Below, piece by piece: positions 16,120 through 24,308 of a stretch of 32,135 nucleotides of DNA (position 1 is the first letter of the stretch; the number at the start of each line of letters is the position of its first letter). The stretch is taken from assembly GCA_964649825.1 (NCBI GenBank), contig CAZYQW010000114.1, positions 1 to 32,135 on the forward strand, read 5' to 3'. A program made the position numbers and the translations under genes. The stretch comes from CAZYQW01 sp964649825 (GTDB taxonomy: Bacteria > Planctomycetota > B15-G4 > JADJEK01). The notes under the pieces were generated by a model. That model saw only the letters and a list, made by a program, of their open reading frames with translations. It searched no databases and was not told where the DNA came from.

Positions 16120-18117
16120 ATGCGACACCTCGCCCCCGCCGCGGCATCCCTTCTCGTGGCCCTCCCCCTCGCCTTCGCGGGAACGGACGCCCACCCGCGC
16201 GATCCGCTCTGCGTCGACCTGCCCGACGGTTGGAGCCGCCAGTGGAAGACCGCGGCCCATTCGCGGACGTGGCGCTTCTCGCCATCCGCCATCGACGACG
16301 CGACGTTCGCCACCACCGTGTTCGACGTGGACGTCCTGCTCACCGTCCAGCTCGATCAGCCGAAGCGCGAACTCGCTGACTTGGCGCCGCGCGACCTTGC
16401 CGAGCGGATCTTCGCGACGAAGGTCGACCAGTACGGCGCGGCAGGGATCCCGATCGGCCACGGGGAGGTCGCCGCCGCGACTGTCGCGGGCGTCGCTGGG
16501 TTCCAGACCCTGTTCGACAAGCGAGACGGCGACGTGGAACGAACGTTCGTCGCGCCGGCGAGTCCGTTCATCGTGCTCGTCACGCTTTCATACAACGAGG
16601 ACCGAGACGGCGCCCATCTGCCCGCAGCCGAGTCGCTCTGGCGTTCGCTCGACCTCGACCGGGGCGGCACCCTCGCCGAGACACGGACCTTCAGCGACTC
16701 CTCCGGCTCGTTCGGGCTGCCACTGCCGTCGGACTGGGTGTCGCGCGTGATCGATGAGGGGTCGTACCACCGGTTCCTCGCAACCCCCGAGCCGACGACC
16801 GGCGACTCTTTCGTCGTGGGGTTCGAGCTGATGATCTGGGCGGACTACTCCAAGCACGCACCGCGCGAGCTCTCCGGCAGCGACGAGAAGGTCCGCGACG
16901 GCTGGGTGGCGACCGCCCTCTACGTCGTCGACGAAGGAACGCGCGCCGTCCCCATGACGCCCGTGCCCATGGTCAAGAACGGAATCGAAGGCTATCGCGT
17001 CGAGGTCTCGCGCGTTCCTTCGTCCGGGGGAGCGCGGCATCGACTTCACTTCATCGGCGCACTCGACGACGTCCTGATCGACGCGACGTTCTCCGCGCCC
17101 GAGATCGAGTGGCCGCGCTACGCCACGACCTTCGAACGCGCCCTCGACCGACTCGAGCTCCACGTCGGACGCGGCGCCGTCTCGCCGATTCTTCCGAACG
17201 AGCATACCGGCCGTTACGGCGACGCGCTGCTCCTCGCCGACGTGATCGACGACGCCCTCTCCGAGGGATGGATCCTGGTCCGAGCTCCGGCCCCGGGGTC
17301 CAGCGCCGGGTGGCAATCCGATGACGAACGGCGTCGGATCCTGTTGAAGGTGGAAGGTGCCGCCAGCGCGAAGGGGTTCGCGGACGATTGGCGCAAGCAG
17401 CTCCCCGGCGGAACGGACGCCGACGAACTGTTTCGGCGCAACGGCCGCGGGGCCGAGGAGGTGGGATTCGCCATCCACCTCCCGAACGGACGCGAGGTGT
17501 TCATGCATATGGCGGCACTCGACGCCGGGGACGGTCGGATCTTCTGGCTCAACGCGACCCTCGACTCGACCGACGACGAGGCCCGGAGGGAGTTCGACGA
17601 GATCGTCGCGACCGCGGCGAAGCGCGCGCCCACGCTCGCGCGGGACGATCGCGGAGTGGTGCGGTTCACGCTCCCCGCGAAGCTCGAGGCGCATTTCACT
17701 CCGCCGAAGGACTGGAACGAGGGTCGCTCGCGTTGCCGGTCGGTGGTCAGCTTCGACGGAGACGGCAGCTCGGTCGAGCTCCGCGTCCAGCCGATCGAGA
17801 GTCACGCCTCGTACGTCTGGGACGGAGTCGAACGCGAGGATCGCATGAACGTTCTCGGGTTCGGCGAGCCCGCCACCCTCGCCGAACGCCGCTTGCCGGG
17901 CGGCGAGAGTGGCGAGAACCGCGAGCTGACCTCGCTGCGCACGACCGCGGCCGGTGAGCGCGTCTGGACCCGCGCCCAAACCCTCCACCGCGCCGGCCAC
18001 GCGGCCACGCTGACGGTCACCATTCCGCTCGCGGAGAAGGAGAAGCCGATCGCGGCCGAGCGCCGCGCGCGCCCCATCTTCACGTCGTTCAAGGTCGGAG
18101 CGGCGAAGGTCCGTTGA
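16120..18117 (+). CDS. Secreted protein with four PsbP/Mog1-like modules
   Basis: A 665-residue exported protein; ATG 16120 has GGAG eight bases upstream, and the signal peptide is residues 1-21 (LLVALPLAFAG). I do not recognise the whole protein. It appears to be four consecutive units of ~140-160 residues (about 30-180, 190-345, 360-505, 510-665). Each opens with an edge strand and a W-containing turn (VDLPDGWSR, LPLPSDWVSR, ALSEGWILV, FTPPKDWNEG). A middle part is followed by strands and a closing helix such as FERALDRLEL. This alternation recalls the DUF1795/PsbP/Mog1 fold. No catalytic motif or membrane segment is evident. A periplasmic binding or scaffold role is possible. The gene converges with the selenoprotein gene. 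Confidence 0.7.
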   Translation: MRHLAPAAASLLVALPLAFAGTDAHPRDPLCVDLPDGWSRQWKTAAHSRTWRFSPSAIDDATFATTVFDVDVLLTVQLDQPKRELADLAPRDLAERIFATKVDQYGAAGIPIGHGEVAAATVAGVAGFQTLFDKRDGDVERTFVAPASPFIVLVTLSYNEDRDGAHLPAAESLWRSLDLDRGGTLAETRTFSDSSGSFGLPLPSDWVSRVIDEGSYHRFLATPEPTTGDSFVVGFELMIWADYSKHAPRELSGSDEKVRDGWVATALYVVDEGTRAVPMTPVPMVKNGIEGYRVEVSRVPSSGGARHRLHFIGALDDVLIDATFSAPEIEWPRYATTFERALDRLELHVGRGAVSPILPNEHTGRYGDALLLADVIDDALSEGWILVRAPAPGSSAGWQSDDERRRILLKVEGAASAKGFADDWRKQLPGGTDADELFRRNGRGAEEVGFAIHLPNGREVFMHMAALDAGDGRIFWLNATLDSTDDEARREFDEIVATAAKRAPTLARDDRGVVRFTLPAKLEAHFTPPKDWNEGRSRCRSVVSFDGDGSSVELRVQPIESHASYVWDGVEREDRMNVLGFGEPATLAERRLPGGESGENRELTSLRTTAAGERVWTRAQTLHRAGHAATLTVTIPLAEKEKPIAAERRARPIFTSFKVGAAKVR

Positions 18118-18154
18118 ACCCGGGAGGGCCACGCGATCCTGCCGCACCGCGCCT

Positions 18155-18245
18155 GCCGCTCGGCGCAAGAGCTCGAGGAAGCGCGGATCCGCTTCGTCCC
18201 ACTCGAGGCACGCGAACGTCCGGCAAAGGCCCTTCACCCCCGATC
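18155..18245 (-). pseudogene. Gene fragment of unknown origin
   Basis: The minus strand reads a short protein-like stretch, GLCRTFACLEWDEADPRFLE then LLRRAAG. It ends without a proper gene around it, in the convergent gap 18118-18404, directly beside the mosaic copy at 18262-18364. Its source gene is not in this window. Its protein character is judged by eye only. Confidence 0.3.
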
Positions 18246-18261
18246 CGGGAAGGAAGGGGCG

Positions 18262-18364
18262 GCTGTTCCAGACGGAGGCTGGCCTGCACCACCCGGACCG
18301 CGGCGGCGAGAAAACCGTGGTGAGGACCCCGAACGCCGGGCAGCTCTGATCGACGAGGCAGTCC
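18262..18364. repeat. Mosaic duplication of kinase and beta-helix gene pieces
   Basis: 18262-18318 repeats 12179-12237 (inside the kinase-TPR gene) with about four changes. 18319-18364 repeats 15391-15436 (inside the beta-helix gene) with a few changes. Orientation and order match the chromosome, so it looks like a copy of a 3.3-kb stretch from which the middle ~3.1 kb was lost. The pieces are out of frame with each other and encode nothing. Confidence 0.85.
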
Positions 18365-18404
18365 GAACGTCAGTGGTGCTCGGCCACGCTCTCAGGCTCT
18401 GCCG

Positions 18405-19589
18405 CTACAGCTCGCGGACGTCGAGCTCGACGCGGATCGCGTGCTCGAGCTCCTCGGGGAGGAACCCGAACGGCCCCATGCTGCCCTGGAAGGCGACGCG
18501 GCCGTCACGCCCGATGAGGTAGAGCCGGTCCGGCCAGGCGTGGTATGCGATGTTGACGGCGTCGTCGACGTCATCCACCAGCGCGGGGATCGGCGCGAGG
18601 TCGAGGGCACCGACGCACGTCGCAGCCACCTCACGACGCTCCGACAGCGAGACCGGATCCTCCACGATCGGCGCGCCGTTGCCGCCCAACGCCCACTCGC
18701 TGTCGAGCGCGTGCGCCTCGCGGATGTAGACCACGAAGAACTGCACCCGGTGTCCGTAGCGCGTGAAGACCTCCTTCAGCCGACCGGCCGATCGTCGGAA
18801 CGGCGGTCACGTAAAGCTGCCGAAGATCAGCGCGACCGGCCGGTCCCCGGCGAAGGACGACAGCGTGACGGTCCTCGTGCCGTCCGGCGTCGCGAGCGTG
18901 AAGTCCGGCGCAATCCGACCCGCGGCCGCGCGGGCGTTCAGCTCGTCCTCGCGGGGGCGCGGCCGCCGGCCGACCTTGCCGAGGTCCGGGACCTCGGCGC
19001 CGGCGAGCCGCCCGTCGCCGTCCTCGTCGTTACGGGCGAACAGCGCGACGAGTCCGGGCAGCTCGAGCGCCTCGACGCCCTCGACGCCGGCGCCCCACGC
19101 CAACACGCCGAAGCGGTCGGTCCCCATCATGCGGAAGGGCGAGACGCCGCGTTGCTCCATCGCGGCGTCCAGCTCGAGGCGCGTGAGCCGCCGGTCCCGG
19201 TCGTCGTCGAACGCCGTGAAGCGCCGATACAGTTCGTCCACGGCGAGGCCCGCGGCGGGGTCAGCGGCGAACCCGCGTACGAGGAAGGCCGGCGCCAGCG
19301 CGGCCAAGGCCTCCTCGCGCGCTCCGGGCTCCGGTCGCGTCGCATGGGCCTCGCGCGCCTCGAAGTCCGCGGCGGTGATCGCGCCGTCCCCGTCCTCGTC
19401 CAACCGGAGGAAGGCGACGTCTCCGCGGCCGTGCTCCACGGGGACGATCCGGCCGTCGCGGTCCCGGTCGTACTTCGCCAAGAGGTACTTCCAGACGGAC
19501 TCGGGCGGCTCCTGCGCTTGCGCCGGCGCGGCGAGAGTCGAGAACAGACAGGCCGCGACGGCGGCGCACCGAGCTCGAGCGGCGGGCAT
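18405..19589 (-). CDS. Secreted EF-hand / iodothyronine deiodinase-like selenoprotein
   Basis: With the in-frame TGA at 18807-18809 read as selenocysteine, the gene gives 394 residues. The ATG at 19589 has GGAG seven bases upstream. Residues 1-26 are a signal peptide ending PAQAQ. Four EF-hand-type calcium loops follow near 41-52, 64-75, 128-139 and 188-199. A thioredoxin-fold domain starts at APDFTLATPDG (227-237). The active site reads IFGSFT-U261-PPFR, and vertebrate deiodinases have FGSCT-U-PPF at that place. Downstream the family continues in the same frame: FFVVYIREAHALDSEW (with His293 of the EAH motif), PIPALVDDVDDAVN, AYHAWPDRLYLIGRDG and GPFGFLPEELEHAI. It should be a periplasmic or extracellular thiol/selenol redox enzyme, perhaps a dehalogenase or peroxidase. 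Sec insertion needs selA/selB/selC elsewhere. A conventional caller would split or truncate this gene. Confidence 0.88.
18779..18801 (-). promoter_or_regulatory. Candidate bacterial SECIS hairpin
   Basis: Starting five bases after the TGA, the mRNA can form a perfect CCGAC/GUCGG stem with a 9-base loop containing GG. It extends by one G-C pair across a bulged UU. Bacterial SECIS elements lie directly downstream of the UGA and carry an apical-loop G and often a bulged U, so position and form are compatible. Alternative pairings exist in this GC-rich stretch. Confidence 0.4.
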
Positions 19590-19671
19590 GATTCTCTCCA
19601 GGAGGGCGCGATGCCCCATTCCACCGACCGCGGCTGCGTTTGTCACCGGAGTGTCCACTGGAGTGGCCGGT

Positions 19672-21816
19672 TCATCGCGCCGGCTCCAGGCGGATCTCCC
19701 GGATCATTCGTCCCTCGCCGGGGAACACTTCGAAACGCTCGATCTCGACGGGCTCGTAGCCGAACGCGCTCGCGTCGACCCCGAGGCTCACCACGCCGAT
19801 CGGTAGCTCGAGTACCGGATCGCGAGCCCCGTACGCCGCGTCGAACTCGAACTCGTCTTCGAGAGAGTCCGGTCCTGATGGATCACGCCAGGAGTATCGG
19901 AGGTCCGCGCCGGAGACACGATATCCCGTCGTGTGATCGATGAGGCGGAGGGCCACTCTGCGAAGCTCCGGCATGACGAACAGGACGCTCTCGTCACCCG
20001 GCCGCACCGACTGCGTGATCCGCGTGCTCGTGCCGACCCAGCCGTCAAGTTGGACATCCTCCCCGAACGGCGAACGCACCTCGAAGCGGAAACGTCCGTC
20101 GGCTCCCGTCCGGACGCGGTGCCTGGTCCCGACCGGTTCCCATGCGTCGACCCAAACGCCCGCGACTGGACGGCCGTCCGGGCGCCGAACCCGGCCGGCC
20201 ACCACAGCATCGCGGCCGCGGTCGATCGCGAACGCGTGCGACACGACGGTGTCGGCGCGCACGACGACCTCGGTTTCGTCGAGGACGCGCCGCTCCGGCA
20301 CGAACTCCTCGATCTCGTTGAACAAACGGCGGTGCTGCACCAGGAGGAGTCGCGCGCGACCGACCGGTACGTCCTCGAACTCGACGACGTCGCCGTCGGC
20401 CACGCACTCCTCTCGGATCGGCTCACCCTCGGCGTGCAGCTCGATGCACCACCGTGTGGAGGCAGGCGCGACCGTGACGGTCACCGCGCCCAGCGCGCGA
20501 GGCTCGAGCGTCACGTTCGACAGGAGCGCGCCAGGTCGATCGAGAAGGACCGGGGGACTTGCGAAGCGCCGATCGTCCGCCTCGCGGCAGCCGGTGATTC
20601 GGATCGGATCCGCGGACGGATTCAGCCCGTGGAGGACGAACCGCCCGTCGTCTCCTGTCATTGGCCGAGGCCACGGTACGGCGGGGTAGCACGTCAGCTT
20701 CACCGCGGCGGCGCCCGCGAATCGGGACACGATCGGATCCGTGGGTCCCTGGCGCGTCGTCGGCTCGAAATCGACCCGCACGCCGGAGACGGGGCGGCCA
20801 ACCGCATCCAGCACGACGCCCTCGACCCCGCACGCACGGAAGAGCGGCACCACCACCTGGCTGCGCGCATCGAGGTCCAGGTGCCGGCACCAGACGATCG
20901 TGTTGGCGAACCCGTCGCGGCTGAAGAAGAGACGGCCGTCCCTTTCCTTGCCGGACAGATCGAAGCGGCCCTCCGCATCCGTCTCGGTTCCTTCCGATAC
21001 GATCCGGACGCCGGAGATCGGAAGACCCGTCTCGACGTCCACGACGCGACCCGCGTATGTCGCCCCGCGCGCGACGACCAGCTCATACTCCGTGCCGAGG
21101 AACTCGTCCAGCCGCACGCTGTCGTTCGCGAATGAGAAACCCTCGCGGTACAGCATCACTGAGAGATCGGCCACCGGCACGCGCGGCAGCGTGAAACGGC
21201 CATCGGCGTTGGTCTCGACGGCCAGAGGCCATCCGTCGTCAAAATCCTCCCACGTCCACGAGTGAACGACCAGCCGCGCGCCGACGATTGGAGCTCCCGA
21301 CTCGTATTCGACGACGCGGCCCCGAAACGTGGTCGCCTCCGGGAGCGCGATCACCGGGATCTCGTCGGAGTCGTCGCCCCAGCCGCAGTACGAAATCGTC
21401 GGGGCGAAGTCCGGATGATCGGCCAGCGCCGAGTCGCAGACGTCGCCGCCCTCGTCGAACCGCACCCTCCCGTCGACATCGGTGACCGCGGTCCATTCGG
21501 TCCGGAAGCAGCGGGAGTCAACGTCCTCGCGCAGCAGCGTGACGACCACGCCCGAAACCGGCCCACCGTCGGGGTCGACCACGTCGACGAACCAGGCCGG
21601 TCGCTCGGTGTCGCGGAACCCGGAGAACTCCTCGCGACGCACGGCCGCTCGCATCGTCTCAGCATCTCCGTGCGGCGCATCCATCGTCGCGCGGCCGCGA
21701 CGGCCGCCCGGCTCACCTATCGCGCTCGTTCTCGCCGGCCCACCCGTCCAGACGATGACCGCCGCGAGCAGCAGCACGCTTGCGAGTGCGGCGAAAACGA
21801 ATCGACGGGCCGGCAT
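19672..21816 (-). CDS. Membrane-anchored carboxypeptidase-regulatory-like repeat protein
   Basis: The product is 714 residues from ATG 21816. An N-terminal hydrophobic helix (about 7-25) is a signal anchor or signal peptide. The body is a chain of ~80-100-residue beta-sandwich units of the carboxypeptidase regulatory-like type. Their recurring signature is a strand with G-x-V-x-D-x-x-G-x-P-V/I-x-G-V/A-x-V, followed by TDADGRF: VDPDGGPVSGVVV, VEYESGAPIVGARLVV, VDVETGLPISGVRIV, VLDAVGRPVSGVRV and VRRPDGRPVAGVWVDAW. Matching turn motifs include TDVDGRVRF, TNADGRFTL, TDAEGRFDL and TGADGRFRF. No enzyme domain is seen. Such arrays usually serve as rigid surface spacers or binding proteins. It lies 82 bases upstream of the selenoprotein gene on the same strand but ends before that gene's start region. 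The ribosome site is weak. Confidence 0.85.
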   Translation of the reverse strand: MPARRFVFAALASVLLLAAVIVWTGGPARTSAIGEPGGRRGRATMDAPHGDAETMRAAVRREEFSGFRDTERPAWFVDVVDPDGGPVSGVVVTLLREDVDSRCFRTEWTAVTDVDGRVRFDEGGDVCDSALADHPDFAPTISYCGWGDDSDEIPVIALPEATTFRGRVVEYESGAPIVGARLVVHSWTWEDFDDGWPLAVETNADGRFTLPRVPVADLSVMLYREGFSFANDSVRLDEFLGTEYELVVARGATYAGRVVDVETGLPISGVRIVSEGTETDAEGRFDLSGKERDGRLFFSRDGFANTIVWCRHLDLDARSQVVVPLFRACGVEGVVLDAVGRPVSGVRVDFEPTTRQGPTDPIVSRFAGAAAVKLTCYPAVPWPRPMTGDDGRFVLHGLNPSADPIRITGCREADDRRFASPPVLLDRPGALLSNVTLEPRALGAVTVTVAPASTRWCIELHAEGEPIREECVADGDVVEFEDVPVGRARLLLVQHRRLFNEIEEFVPERRVLDETEVVVRADTVVSHAFAIDRGRDAVVAGRVRRPDGRPVAGVWVDAWEPVGTRHRVRTGADGRFRFEVRSPFGEDVQLDGWVGTSTRITQSVRPGDESVLFVMPELRRVALRLIDHTTGYRVSGADLRYSWRDPSGPDSLEDEFEFDAAYGARDPVLELPIGVVSLGVDASAFGYEPVEIERFEVFPGEGRMIREIRLEPAR

Positions 21817-21895
21817 ACGCCCGAATCTAACTCGGCTTCCGCCGATTGCGAAGACCAGCTCTCGTTTGCCAATGACTTGGGACGGAGCATGGTGA

Positions 21896-22259
21896 AGAGG
21901 TGGCACTCCGTTTCGATGCTCGGGAGGGTCGTGCCGACACTGCGCACGCTGCTGCTGCGGCGGCAGACGTGCACCGCGCACACCTCGACCCGCAACGAGC
22001 TGGCCGGCGAGTTCCTCGCGTGTCGGCGCGACGATCCCGCGCTCGAGCGCCGGATCGCCGAGTCCTGGCGCAACTCCGTCGCGGTCCTCGACGACCTCGC
22101 CCACGGGCCGGCATCCTCGACCCGCTCGACGGCAGCCGGCCGCGGTGAGGAAGTCGCACTTCCCGGCCGAGCTCGAGAGCGCGATCGTCGGGAAGCCGAT
22201 CGTCGAACCGGCCGACGCGCTCGCGGTGATGTCGATCGCGCAGCGTCGAGCCGCGTAGC
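21896..22259 (+). pseudogene. Frameshifted remnant of an unknown gene
   Basis: Protein-like stretches appear in different plus-strand frames: NELAGEFLACRRDDPALERR and IAESWRNSVAVLDDL, then AGILDPLDGSRPR in a second frame, then FPAELESAIVGKPIVEPADA and LAVMSIAQRRAA in a third, ending at a TAG (22257-22259). A strong hairpin follows nine bases later, as expected at a real gene end. I take it as one or more decayed genes; the family is not recognised. Confidence 0.4.
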
Positions 22260-22267
22260 GGCCAGCT

Positions 22268-22299
22268 CGCCGCCCCGCCCGCGTTCGCGCGGGGCGGCG
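22268..22299 (+). terminator. Strong 11-bp hairpin, likely terminator
   Basis: CGCCGCCCCGC (22268-22278) pairs perfectly with 22289-22299 around a 10-base loop. A T-containing tail (TTCGTTCC) follows. It sits right after the stop of the plus-strand remnant, so it probably terminated that gene. The T-run is weak, but the stem is the strongest I noticed in the window. Confidence 0.6.
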
Positions 22300-22312
22300 T
22301 TCGTTCCGTGTC

Positions 22313-22580
22313 CTTTGGCGATGGGGTCGGTGACGACGATCGATCGATCGAGCCACGGGATGAGGACGAGCCGCTCGATCTTCACCTCGAACTCCTGCAT
22401 CGGCGCGGCGGCCGTGATGACGCAGTGTCCGGTCCCGGTGATGAGCGGCGCCGGCGGCCACACGACCTTCGAACCGAACCCAGCGCCTTGACCTTCAGCG
22501 GAGTCATGCAAGAGCAGCCCCGAGACGACGAGGAAGAGCACGACGTCGCCGAGAACGACCTGCCTGATTCTGGTCATCAT
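22313..22580 (-). pseudogene. Truncated 5' end of a secreted-protein gene
   Basis: From ATG 22580 (or 22577) the minus strand reads a hydrophobic leader (VVLGDVVLFLVVSGLLL), then about 60 plausible residues ending near LVLIPWLDRSIVVTDPI. It then runs through the terminator hairpin into sequence antisense to the neighbouring remnant, with no stop for another ~600 bases. It is probably the beginning of an exported protein cut off by rearrangement. Its ATG overlaps the stop of the remnant upstream. No family is recognised. Confidence 0.4.
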
Positions 22581-22985
22581 TCGTTTCCGACCAAGAGTGA
22601 GCAGCCGCCTCCCATCGGAAGGGAGATCTGTTGGGTGCCGACGAAGAGGAATGCCGAGCTGCCGGCAAGACACTGGCTCAGGCTGAGCGACAACGTCCCC
22701 CCATAGTCGCGCAGCCCTGGGCGGCGAGCGCCGGGACCCCGCCGGCGCAGGCGCAGCCGCTGCCGTACTTCGAGATCGACCCGCATGGATTCGCCGGAAC
22801 CTGGGTGACGACGACGCTCCGCGACGCCACGCGATCCAGCGGTTCGGCCGGAGTCGGCGGCGAGCCTCCCGAATCGATCGGATCGCCGGCCGTCGCGCTG
22901 CCGATCTCCGAGGTTCCTCCTCGGCGGGCTTCGTGAAAGCCGGGGGCGGTGGTCGCGAGGATTCCCCTGGTAGCGCCGTCAGTCA
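22577..22985 (-). pseudogene. Frameshifted remnant of a secreted protein C-terminus
   Basis: One minus-strand frame reads PCGSISKYGSGCACAGGVPA and LAAQGCATMGG. The next frame continues GGTLSLSLSQCLAGSSAFLF and VGTQQISLPMGGGCSLLVGN, then stops. Joined, they form the Cys-rich linker and the start of the C-terminal module seen in the M43 protease (AFLFLG...SMGGGCTL). A one-base shift lies near 22700. The module ends early at the stop, and the 5' side is lost next to the transposase remnant. Confidence 0.6.
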
Positions 22986-23049
22986 TCACCGTGCCGAGCA
23001 CGGCGCGCACCGGAAGCACGCCCACCTTGCGATCCTCGGAGTAACGCTT

Positions 23050-24062
23050 GCACTCGATCAGTTATCGATCGCTTGTGGGCAGCGGGAAGGCCGGACCACG
23101 GGTGAGCGACTCCGGATCGACACGACGGCGTTCGAGACCAACATCCACTATCCGACGGACTCGTCGCTGCTGTGGGATACCTACCGCGTCATGACCCGAG
23201 AGATCGAGCGCCTGCGAAAGTGCGCTCCGAGTGTCGTGGGGAACCGACGTCTGCAGACGAAGCAGGTCAAGCGCCTTGCGCTTCGAATCTCGCGCGCGGC
23301 GAACCGGAAAGTTCGCGACCCGCAGAAGATGAAATCGCTCTACAAGAGCCTTCTCAAGCATGCAGAGGCAGTTCTGGGATGGGCCGATGAACTCGCCACA
23401 CGACTGATCGGGAAGGGTACAGGCGCGGCGGTTCGAGGCTTCGAGCACATCGCCACGACGCTCGAGACCTACCGCGGCCTCGGCCTCCGCGTGGTGGATC
23501 AAGCGCGACGTCGTGTGCTGCAAGGAGAGTCCGTACCCAACGACGAGAAGCTCTTCAGCCTCTTCGAAGAGCACACCGAACTCCTGAAGCGCGGGAAGGC
23601 GGGGAAGGAAATCGAGTTCGGCCACATGATCTCGATCGAGCAGGTGGACGGGAAGTTCATCACCGGGTACGACGTGTTCCGCAAACGCCCCGAGGATTCG
23701 AGCTTGGTCATTCCCGCACTCGACCGTCACCGAGCTCTGTTCGGTCACGACCCCGATCTCCTGGCTGCCGACAAGCCGTACTACGGGGACGCATCGAGCC
23801 TCGAAGCCGTACGCGAACGCATCGGCGTGGTCTCGATCGCAAAGACGGGCGGCCGGACCGACGAGGAGACGGCCCGCGAACGCAGCCTCGCGTTCAAGCT
23901 CGGTCAGCAGTTTCGAGCCGGTGTCGAAGGCACGATCTCGTTTCTCAAGCGCGCCCTTGGGATGTGGAGGTGCCTCAACAAGGGATGGGACACTATCGCG
24001 CGACCGTCGGCGCGACCGTCTTCACGCACAACCTCTTGGTTCTGGCGCGGGACTACGGTTGA
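23050..24062 (+). mobile_element. Truncated, frameshifted ISNCY-type transposase
   Basis: The plus strand encodes a transposase I recognise as the ISNCY (ISDol1/IS1202-like) type: RIDTTAFETNIHYPTDSSLL from 23113, RVMTREIERL, ERGKAG-like LLKRGKAGKEIEFGHMISI, PALDRHRALFGHDPDLLAADKPYY and GVEGTISFLKRALGMWRCL. The expected end (HYRATVGATVFTHNLLVLARDYG) is in the next frame after a one-base loss near 23989, stopping at 24060-24062. The N-terminal ~100 residues are missing, since nothing upstream of about 23050 looks like transposase. No terminal inverted repeats could be identified. It is inactive, and marks the insertion that probably broke the genes to its left. Confidence 0.8.
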
Positions 24063-24308
24063 ACGCTGCTCGCACATGGCGTTGCGGAATCCTGTCGAGC
24101 CGGCAAACCCCGCTCGCTCCGGGACCGGTCCGCCTCCAGCAACCGCCAACGACGAAATCGTGTACGAATCCGCCAATACGCGCTCTCCACAGCGACTTCT
24201 GATCCCGGTCGACGCATCGCGCGGGCTCGCCGTCGACTCGAAAACGCCATCGCGCAACAGAAACTAGCTAGATAGACTGGCGTCTTCTCGGCCCCGTCGT
24301 GGACCGTC

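Noticed and set aside
18405..18746. A separate small deiodinase-like gene starting at a GTG, with the EF-hand gene ending at 18807
   Set aside because: The frame is continuous through the TGA, and the sequence before the GTG (PPFRRSAGRL) is needed for the active site. A Sec codon explains all of it.
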